Below are positions 1-5,346 of a stretch of DNA of 7,284 nucleotides, piece by piece. Position 1 is the stretch's first letter. Every line of letters begins with the position of its first letter. The translations under genes and the position numbers were made by a program. The notes beneath the pieces are model-generated. The model was given only the letters and a program-made list of their open reading frames with translations. It ran no database searches and was not told the DNA's origin. The DNA comes from an uncultured Clostridia bacterium (GTDB lineage: Bacteria; Bacillota; Clostridia; TANB77; CAG-508), in assembly GCA_934183045.1 (NCBI GenBank), contig CAKPRW010000069.1, forward strand, positions 1 to 7,284. The letters run 5' to 3'.

Positions 1-491
1 GAATAAGTATCTGGAAATGCATATTCAGGAACAATACCATATTTGTTAACTAAATTCACAAAGTTTTGCCAATATCCGCCATCTCTTATTCCTTTACGTA
101 GCATAAATTCAATTTCTCTGTCATCAATATCTTTATTAATTAACTCTATCATTGTTTCTATAAAAAAATTTGCCTTTTCTAACTTATCATAAAATGAGAT
201 ATAATTTGAAGATAAAATACAATCTTCAATATTATATTGTTCCACCGAATGTTTACGCAAAATTTCTAGTCCAGAATATATCCAACATCTTCTTGATTGA
301 CCTTGATCTAGTATTGGCAAACTATCTAGATCAATTGTGAAGTTTTTTGATACATTTTTTTCTTGTTCTTTTACATATACTAATTGGGATATGGGATTTT
401 GAGTTAAAGCATTTCTTCCTATGGTAAAAGATTTATTATTTAAATATTCATTTTGAAATTTTGTAAGGGTATTACTATTAATTTCACACAT
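1..491 (-). CDS. pepC: Aminopeptidase C (bleomycin hydrolase family, peptidase C1B), N-terminal part, runs off left edge
   Basis: This is a cytosolic papain-like cysteine aminopeptidase that removes N-terminal residues from peptides; family members form hexameric barrels. The frame opens at ATG 491-489 and stays open to the window edge, giving 163 codons plus two bases of a protein usually about 440-450 residues long. Residues 62-70 read DQGQSRRCW: Q63 is the oxyanion-hole glutamine and C69 the nucleophile, six residues apart as in papain. Two more family blocks follow: a segment around 93-113 containing YDKLEKANFF, and DGGYWQNFVNLVNKYG at 137-152. The catalytic His and Asn lie beyond the window. 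One oddity is Arg at position 67, where the family usually has Gly (QSGRCW). The start has an AGAGAGTGA ribosome site just upstream. The gene lies 32 bp after the FlaR-like gene with no visible terminator between them, so it is probably the last visible gene of a leftward operon. The family call is secure. Confidence 0.93.
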   Translation of the reverse strand, partial: MCEINSNTLTKFQNEYLNNKSFTIGRNALTQNPISQLVYVKEQEKNVSKNFTIDLDSLPILDQGQSRRCWIYSGLEILRKHSVEQYNIEDCILSSNYISFYDKLEKANFFIETMIELINKDIDDREIEFMLRKGIRDGGYWQNFVNLVNKYGIVPEYAFPDTY

Positions 492-523
492 AAAATCACT
501 CTCTCTTTTAATAATATAAATAT

Positions 524-1027
524 TTATATACTTTTTTTCTTCATACAGGCTATATAGTTGTCAGCTTCAGCTCTAGATTTAAAAATAATTATATTATGAT
601 CTATTTTATATTTATCTAATAATTTGTAAATTTGTGGCAATTTTTCATTGGAAAAATTTACAATACTTTGTTCAAAATTCTCATCTAATTCTTCTTCTAT
701 CCAAGGTAAATCGTCTCTTTTTTTACCAATACGTGATTTTGCTCCGTCAAGGCAAACCTCTGTAGGAAAGTCTAATAAAAAAATTGTATCACATTCTTTT
801 ATTCTCATTTCTAATGTTTTTTGATAATTTCCATCTATTATCCAATTTTCATTTTTAAATATATCTCTTAATTTATTTTGAAGTTCTTCTCTTGAAATAT
901 GTGTACCGTCTTTGTTATGGTATAACATATCAATGTGATATAATGGCAGATGATTTATAGTACTTAACTTTTTTGAAAATACACTTTTCCCAGATCCTGG
1001 GCTTCCAATAACAATTATTTTTGACAT
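524..1027 (-). CDS. FlaR-like P-loop kinase/NTPase (DNA topology modulation protein family)
   Basis: This 167-residue adenylate-kinase-like P-loop protein belongs to the family often annotated as DNA topology modulation protein FlaR. The true substrate of most members is unknown, so the name should not be taken as function. A Walker A motif GSPGSGKS occupies residues 8-15, with K14 and S15 as nucleotide and Mg contacts. HID at 31-33 and the family signature NWIIDGNY at 61-68 follow. The stretch DTIFLLDFP at 80-88 is the second core strand, and R99 with K102-R104 lies in the lid-like region. Length is normal (about 165-180), so the gene looks intact. The start is well supported: AGAGGTG at 1033-1039 sits 5 nt before the ATG. 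It lies 48 bp downstream of the broken acetyltransferase and 32 bp upstream of pepC, all on one strand, so co-transcription from the promoter at 1561-1589 is likely. No functional link to pepC is evident. Confidence 0.88.
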   Translation of the reverse strand: MSKIIVIGSPGSGKSVFSKKLSTINHLPLYHIDMLYHNKDGTHISREELQNKLRDIFKNENWIIDGNYQKTLEMRIKECDTIFLLDFPTEVCLDGAKSRIGKKRDDLPWIEEELDENFEQSIVNFSNEKLPQIYKLLDKYKIDHNIIIFKSRAEADNYIACMKKKSI

Positions 1028-1075
1028 TATTACACCTCTATATTTTTAATTATTATCTACCTTGTTTATTGTAAA

Positions 1076-1521
1076 TTATTTCTCTAATTTCATATATAAT
1101 ATCGGGTAAGGATTTCCTTGTTCATCTGTTTCACTTCTTTTATAGACTTTAAATCCTAAATGTTCATAAAAGCCTTTTGCTTTTGGATTTTGTTCATTAA
1201 CTGTTAAACTATTTACATTATAATTTTTTATTCCAAAATTTAATAAATTTTTTCCTATTCCTTTTCCTCTTTCAGTGTTTTTAACAAATAACATTTCTAA
1301 TTTTTGATTTTCAATTCCCATAAAAGAATAGGTTTATTATCTTCTGTTTCAACAATTATTAAATGTGATATTTCCGTTAATGCTTGTGGTACATATTTTT
1401 TTATATTTTTTATTTCTCTTTCTGTTAAAAATAAATGTGATGCTTTTACTGAATCTTCTCATACTTCTAATAGTTGAGATATTATTTCTTTATTTTTATT
1501 TTTTATTTCAAAAATTTTCAT
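1076..1521 (-). pseudogene. GNAT family N-acetyltransferase (PhnO/YjaB-like), broken by an in-frame TGA and a frameshift
   Basis: Read with two corrections, this locus gives a GNAT acetyltransferase of about 148 residues, the normal length for acetyl-CoA-dependent enzymes of this group. The N-terminal part starts at ATG 1521-1519 behind a GAGG site at 1528-1531. Codon 21 is TGA (1461-1459), exactly where the family has its conserved Trp (VWExSVxAxHxFL; here V-stop-EDSVKASHLFLTE). The frame then continues to about 1327, where one base is missing near the AAAA run at 1322-1325. The C-terminal part resumes as FMGIENQKLEMLFV. It carries the acetyl-CoA loop RGKGIG (residues 18-23 of the 81-residue piece), then VNEQNPKAKGFYEHLGF and a C-terminal ILYMKL. 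The 81-residue piece alone lacks the N-terminal part of the fold and is not a credible separate gene. Promoter and ribosome site are intact, which suggests recent decay, though a sequencing error could explain the one-base indel. Confidence 0.85.
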
Positions 1522-1560
1522 ATTAAACCTCAAATACAAATTATTGCTTTTCTAATTCTT

Positions 1561-1589
1561 ATTATAATACAAGAAATAGTTTTCAGCAA
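1561..1589 (-). promoter_or_regulatory. Sigma-A promoter for the leftward acetyltransferase-flaR-pepC unit
   Basis: Reading the minus strand, TTGCTG (1589-1584) is followed by a 17-bp spacer and a perfect TATAAT (1566-1561). Transcription would start near 1554, giving a leader of about 33 nt before the ATG at 1521 and its GAGG ribosome site at 1528-1531. No terminator-like hairpin is visible in the 48-bp and 32-bp gaps downstream, so the same transcript probably covers the flaR-like gene and pepC. Confidence 0.8.
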
Positions 1590-1618
1590 TGTATATGTAT
1601 CGATTGGTGGATAATTTA

Positions 1619-1665
1619 TTAAATTGTGAATTAACTGTGGAATTTGTTTTTAAAGTGTGAATTAA
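1619..1665. repeat. Helically phased direct repeats upstream of the hydrolase/Mur-ligase operon, likely regulator-binding sites
   Basis: A 16-bp sequence TTAAATTGTGAATTAA (1619-1634) recurs as TTAAAGTGTGAATTAA (1650-1665), 15 of 16 bases identical and exactly 31 bp apart. A weaker copy lies between them, TTAACTGTGGAATT (1631-1644). The three GTG cores start at 1626, 1637 and 1657, so spacings are 11 and 20 bp, close to one and two helical turns. Each full copy is also partly palindromic, with TTAA at both ends. The set lies just upstream of the proposed rightward -35 box (1672), where an activator such as an OmpR-type response regulator would bind. No regulator gene is in the window, so the binding protein is unknown. 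A+T-rich DNA makes chance repeats more likely, but the 15/16 match and the phasing argue against chance. Confidence 0.5.
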
Positions 1666-1671
1666 ACCGAG

Positions 1672-1700
1672 TTGTTATTTAGTTAAAAAGTATATATGCT
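1672..1700 (+). promoter_or_regulatory. Candidate sigma-A promoter for the hydrolase/Mur-ligase/ATP-grasp operon
   Basis: TTGTTA (1672-1677) and TATGCT (1695-1700) are separated by 17 bp; each matches consensus at four of six positions. The start of transcription would fall near 1707. This would place the only upstream in-frame ATG (1696-1698) inside the -10 box, so that ATG could not be the translation start of this transcript. The weak match fits a promoter that needs an activator bound at the repeats just upstream. This is inference from spacing and position only. Confidence 0.4.
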
Positions 1701-2523
1701 CTTTATAGTTATAAAAAATACTTGTTTTGAGGATGTGATTAATATAAAAACAAAAATAAATGATTTAGAAATTAATTATTTGAAAAAGGGAGAGGGAAAA
1801 GCAGTTCTTATTTTGCCCGGTTGGGGAACCACAATTGAAACTTATATGCTACTTATAAATAATATTTCAACTTATAGAACGGTATATTGTTTAGACATGC
1901 CTGGGTTTGGAAGTTCTGCTGAACCTAAACAAGCATGGGACTTAGATGATTTTGTAAGTTTTATTTTAAATTTTATTAAAATGTTAGGCATACAAGAATT
2001 AGACTTAATTGGACATTCAAATGGAGGGAGAATTATTATTAAATTGATGAATAGTCCTAGCTTAAATATAAAAATAGAAAATATTATATTAATTGGTAGT
2101 GCAGGAATAGTTCATTCTATATCCCTAGTAAAAAAATTTAAAATAAAATTTTTTAAGTTGTGTAAAAGAATTATAGAATTAAAACCAATTAAACTGGTAT
2201 TTCCTAATTTATTAAATGATTTAAAAAATAAATTTGGATCAGAAGATTATAAAAATGCTAGTCCCATCATGAAGGAATGTTTAGTTAAGCTTGTAAGTGA
2301 AGATTTACGCGAATATATGCCTAATATAAAAGTACCCACATTGTTAATCTGGGGTGAAAATGACACTGCGGCACCTATTTTAGATGCGGAAATTATGGAA
2401 AAACTTATTCCCAATAGCGGCCTAGTTAAAGTAGAGAATTGCTCTCATTATGTTTTTTTGGAAAGAAGTAATTTTGTAAATAATGTTATAAATAATTTTT
2501 TAACACGAGGTGATAGCATATGA
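1696..2523 (+). CDS. Alpha/beta hydrolase, first gene of the cell-wall ligase operon
   Basis: This is a serine hydrolase of the alpha/beta fold, up to 275 residues from ATG 1696. The oxyanion-hole strand turn is LPGWG (40-44), followed by DMPGFGSS (67-74). The nucleophile elbow is GHSNGG with S108. The acid is D223 in WGENDTAAP, and the catalytic His is H251 in CSHYVFLE. A mainly helical, Lys-rich lid occupies about 140-205. There is no signal peptide, so it should be cytosolic, possibly at the inner membrane face. The substrate cannot be read from sequence; peptide, ester or thioester bonds are all possible. Its stop codon overlaps the start of the Mur-ligase gene (ATGA, 2520-2523), which implies translational coupling and a shared pathway. 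The true start is probably GTG 1735 or ATT 1738, making the protein about 261-262 residues, because ATG 1696 lacks a ribosome site and overlaps the candidate -10 box. The family call is firm; the role is unknown. Confidence 0.88.
   Translation: MLFIVIKNTCFEDVINIKTKINDLEINYLKKGEGKAVLILPGWGTTIETYMLLINNISTYRTVYCLDMPGFGSSAEPKQAWDLDDFVSFILNFIKMLGIQELDLIGHSNGGRIIIKLMNSPSLNIKIENIILIGSAGIVHSISLVKKFKIKFFKLCKRIIELKPIKLVFPNLLNDLKNKFGSEDYKNASPIMKECLVKLVSEDLREYMPNIKVPTLLIWGENDTAAPILDAEIMEKLIPNSGLVKVENCSHYVFLERSNFVNNVINNFLTRGDSI
1729..1740 (+). promoter_or_regulatory. Ribosome binding site with a probable non-ATG start for the hydrolase gene
   Basis: GAGG at 1729-1732 is the only good Shine-Dalgarno sequence near the 5' end of the hydrolase frame. 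It lies 5 nt before ATT at 1738-1740 and only 2 nt before GTG at 1735-1737, which is too close. No in-frame ATG lies nearby downstream, and ATG 1696 has no good ribosome site. Translation probably starts at ATT 1738 (a rare start codon, as in infC) or at GTG 1735, giving a protein that begins close to NIKTKINDLEINY, as hydrolases of this type usually do. Confidence 0.5.
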
Positions 2524-4052
2524 GATATATTATTGTTCTTGAGTATATTATAAATTTTATTTTAATATGTTTTTATCACTTACATATGTTTCAGTTGAAT
2601 TCATATTTTACAAAAAAACATGTTAGATGGATTAAACATAATTTTCTAGTTATACTTAGTCAAATTGCCTTAATACTATTTCCAACAGTATTGTATTATA
2701 TAAAAAGTCCGATAAATGAAATCTTGTGTAGCTGTTTTTTATTTATATCTATTATTTATAATATACCTAAAAAGAAATCCAAAATACCATTAAAGGTAAC
2801 TAATAGAGTAAAAAGACTTTTAATTACAGAATTAATACTAAGTATAATTTTATTAAATAAAATGAGTTACTATTTAATAATTAAATTATGTGTTTTAAAT
2901 ATCATGTCTATTATTTTAAGTATTATAGCGAATTTTATAAATACACCTATAGAAGCTTTAAACAGAAAAAGATATATTAATCAAGCAAAAGAAAAATTGA
3001 AACAAATGCCAGATCTTATTGTTATTGGAATTACTGGTAGTTATGGAAAAACAAGCGTAAAAAATTATTTATGTAGAATGTTATCAAGTAAATATAATGT
3101 TTTTGCTACTCCTAAAAATTATAATACTACAATGGGAATTGTAAAAACAATCCGTGAAGATTTAAAACCGATTCATCAAATTTTTATATGTGAAATGGGA
3201 GCAACTAAACCTAATGATATAAAGGAAATTTGTAGTATTGTAAAACCTCAAATAGGAGTTATCACATCAATAGGACCTCAGCATTTAGAAAGCTTTAAAA
3301 GTATTGATAATATTATAAAGACAAAGTTCGAACTTGCAGATTCGGTAAAATCAAATAATGGAGTCATGTTCTTAAATTATGATAATAAGTATATTGCAAA
3401 TAATAAAGTCGAAATGAAGTCTTATACATATGGAATAGAAAATGAAACATTAGACTATAATTCTTTCAATTTAGAATCATCACCAAAAGGTTTAACTTTT
3501 AATTTTAAAAACTCGAATTCAGAAAATATTCAATTTAAGACCAAAATTATTGGAAGGCATAATATAGTAAATTTAACTGCTGCAATAGGTGTAAGTAATT
3601 ATCTAGGTATTTCTTTTAATTCGCTTATACCAATAATAAAAAATCTGAAAAATGTGGAACACAGATTAGAATTAATAAACCATGGCAGGTTAAATATTAT
3701 AGATGATTCTTACAATTCTAATCCTATTAGTTTTAAATCTGCTATTGAAACTTTAGGAACATTTGAAGGAACAAAAATTGTAGTTACACCAGGACTTGTT
3801 GAACTCGGACAAGCAGAATATAAATACAATTTTGAGCTAGGAAAATTTATGACTAAATACTGTGATTATATATTTTTAGTTGGTTCTCATTCACAAAGTG
3901 TGTTAGACGGTGTGAAAAAAGAAAAATTTGAAATAAATAAAGTATTTACTGTCAATTCTCCAACAGATGCAATGAAGCAAATATCAAAATTAAATATTAA
4001 TGAAAATGTTACTGTTTTACTAGAAAATGATTTGCCGGATAATTATAAATAA
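2520..4052 (+). CDS. Membrane-anchored MurF-like Mur ligase
   Basis: This 510-residue protein joins a hydrophobic N-terminal region to a Mur-ligase core. Membrane segments are likely at about 3-22, 42-60, 66-81 and 100-140, the last probably a hairpin. The core carries ATP loop GITGSYGKTS (170-179, K177), CEMGA (224-228), the IGPQHLE block (251-257), the lysine normally carbamylated in Mur ligases (K269 in KTKFE), GRHNIVN (345-351), HRLE (381-384), MurF-type DDSYNSNP (395-402), and C-terminal-domain GLVELG (425-430) and VLLENDLPDNY (499-509). By family, it forms an amide bond using ATP through an acyl-phosphate. Unlike MurF, it lacks the N-terminal domain that binds UDP-MurNAc-tripeptide; the membrane region takes its place, so the acceptor may be lipid-linked or held at the membrane. 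A strong GAGGTGAT site precedes the ATG, which overlaps the hydrolase stop. The neighbouring ATP-grasp ligase may supply its dipeptide or D-amino-acid substrate. It is probably not the housekeeping MurF. Confidence 0.9.
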   Translation: MRYIIVLEYIINFILICFYHLHMFQLNSYFTKKHVRWIKHNFLVILSQIALILFPTVLYYIKSPINEILCSCFLFISIIYNIPKKKSKIPLKVTNRVKRLLITELILSIILLNKMSYYLIIKLCVLNIMSIILSIIANFINTPIEALNRKRYINQAKEKLKQMPDLIVIGITGSYGKTSVKNYLCRMLSSKYNVFATPKNYNTTMGIVKTIREDLKPIHQIFICEMGATKPNDIKEICSIVKPQIGVITSIGPQHLESFKSIDNIIKTKFELADSVKSNNGVMFLNYDNKYIANNKVEMKSYTYGIENETLDYNSFNLESSPKGLTFNFKNSNSENIQFKTKIIGRHNIVNLTAAIGVSNYLGISFNSLIPIIKNLKNVEHRLELINHGRLNIIDDSYNSNPISFKSAIETLGTFEGTKIVVTPGLVELGQAEYKYNFELGKFMTKYCDYIFLVGSHSQSVLDGVKKEKFEINKVFTVNSPTDAMKQISKLNINENVTVLLENDLPDNYK

Positions 4053-4069
4053 AGAAAGGGTGATTTTAT

Positions 4070-5278
4070 ATGAAATTAAAAATTGGAGTATTTTTTGGAG
4101 GAAAAAGTGTTGAACATGAGGTTTCAATAATAACAGCTCTTCAAGCAATAGAAAATATAGATAAAGAAAAATATGATGTTGTTCCAGTTTATATAACTAA
4201 AGAAAATAAGATGTATTGTGGTAATTTTATTGGTAATATTACAGAATATAAAAATTTAGACAATCTTTTACATACAAGTTCACAAGTAACTCTTGCTCAA
4301 AAAAATAATAAAGTAATTTTATTAAAATGTAATAAAAAATTTTACGAAAGTGCGGTTTATGATTATATTGATGTTGCTTTTCCTATTGTACATGGTACAA
4401 ATGTTGAAGATGGTACTTTACAAGGTTATTTGAAAATGTTTGATATTCCTATGGTAGGATCTGATATAATTTCATCTGCTTGTGGAATGGATAAATATGT
4501 ATGTAAATGTATACTAAGAGAAAATAATATACCTGTACTTGATTGTATAAGATTTGATAAACAGGAATTTTATATTAATCAAATTGTGATATTAGAAAAA
4601 ATAGAAAAGACATTTGGATATCCAGTTATTATAAAACCAATTAATTTGGGATCAAGTGTTGGAATTTCTATTGCAAAAAATAAAGATGAATTATTAAATG
4701 CCATAGAAAATGCATTATCTTATTCAAATAGAGTATTGGTAGAAAAAGCAATCCAAAATCTAAAAGAAGTTAATTGTTCAGTTATTGGAGATTATGAAGA
4801 GCAACATGCCTCTGAATGTGAGGAACCTATAAAAACAGATGAGATTTTAAGTTTTAATGATAAATACATATCTGGTGGTAAAAATCCAGAAACAAAGACA
4901 AATTCAAAATTTTCTATGAATGCTGGAGTCTTAAAACTTCCTGCAGAAATAGATTTAAATATTAAAAATAAGATTCAAGAATTAAGTAAGAAAACATTTA
5001 AAACTCTAGGATGTTCAGGAGTAATTCGTATAGACTTTATTATAGATGAAGATACAAAACAAATATATGTAAATGAGGTTAATACAATACCAGGCTCTTT
5101 GTCTTTTCATTTATGGAATGCAACTGGCCTAGCCTATTCGGAATTACTTAATAAATTAATTGAGTTAGGATTGAAAAGGTATCGTGAGGATAAAAATTTA
5201 ATATTCTCATTTGAAAGCAATATTTTAGAAGGATATTCTACTTATGGTTTCAAAGGTTCTAAAGGTATGAAAATGTAG
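4070..5278 (+). CDS. D-Ala-D-Ala-ligase-like ATP-grasp enzyme with altered acceptor pocket
   Basis: This 402-residue ATP-grasp ligase of the Ddl/VanG group should join two D-amino acids, or a D-amino acid and a related acceptor, using ATP in the cytosol. The Ddl residues visible are FGGKSVEHEVS (9-19, with E15, which contacts the first D-Ala), HGTNVEDGTLQG (108-119), KPINLGSSVGI (189-199), E233 in the EVxCxV strand, R320 and D322, and metal-binding E336/N338 in NEVNTIPG. Three things differ from ordinary Ddl. The omega-loop region (about 241-290) is longer and carries ASECEEP and FNDKYISGG. The second-substrate segment reads PGSLSFHLW, putting His347 where E. coli DdlB has Ser281. There is also a C-terminal tail after about residue 370. 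Length exceeds the usual 300-370. A ribosome site AGAAAGGGTGA follows directly after the Mur-ligase stop, 17 bp before this ATG. Some annotators will call it D-alanine-D-alanine ligase; the real product specificity is uncertain. Confidence 0.88.
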   Translation: MKLKIGVFFGGKSVEHEVSIITALQAIENIDKEKYDVVPVYITKENKMYCGNFIGNITEYKNLDNLLHTSSQVTLAQKNNKVILLKCNKKFYESAVYDYIDVAFPIVHGTNVEDGTLQGYLKMFDIPMVGSDIISSACGMDKYVCKCILRENNIPVLDCIRFDKQEFYINQIVILEKIEKTFGYPVIIKPINLGSSVGISIAKNKDELLNAIENALSYSNRVLVEKAIQNLKEVNCSVIGDYEEQHASECEEPIKTDEILSFNDKYISGGKNPETKTNSKFSMNAGVLKLPAEIDLNIKNKIQELSKKTFKTLGCSGVIRIDFIIDEDTKQIYVNEVNTIPGSLSFHLWNATGLAYSELLNKLIELGLKRYREDKNLIFSFESNILEGYSTYGFKGSKGMKM

Positions 5279-5310
5279 AGCACATATATGATATTGGTTA
5301 TTGAAACGAA

Positions 5311-5346
5311 AAAATAAAGTTATAAAATATTTTATAACTTTATTTT
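5311..5346. terminator. Perfect 36-bp A+T palindrome, probable bidirectional terminator
   Basis: An 18-bp arm (5311-5328) is exactly repeated in inverse at 5329-5346, with no unpaired loop bases in the DNA. It would fold into a hairpin flanked by A-run and T-run on each side, so it can serve transcripts arriving from either direction. It lies between the ligase stop (5278) and the convergent Sel1-protein gene, whose TAA stop (5342-5340) is inside the palindrome. Each arm has a single G or C, unusually weak for an intrinsic terminator, but position and perfect symmetry support the call. Confidence 0.7.

Noticed and set aside
1076..1321. An independent 81-residue acetyltransferase gene
   Set aside because: It lacks the N-terminal part of the GNAT fold, has no ribosome site at 1321, and the missing part is encoded just upstream in another frame.
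1459..1461. Use of a genetic code with TGA=Trp
   Set aside because: All Trp codons in the intact genes are TGG, the hydrolase ends at a TGA overlapping the next start (ATGA), and the only in-frame TGA is in a gene that also has a frameshift.
1696..5278. A standard VanG-type vancomycin-resistance cluster
   Set aside because: The ligase resembles this group, but no VanR/S regulators, D,D-peptidase (VanXY) or serine racemase (VanT) is present, and the partners are a Mur ligase and a hydrolase instead.
2520..5278. The housekeeping MurF and Ddl pair
   Set aside because: The Mur ligase lacks the UDP-substrate domain and has membrane spans, and the ligase has an altered acceptor segment. This is only provisionally rejected, since the rest of the genome is not visible.
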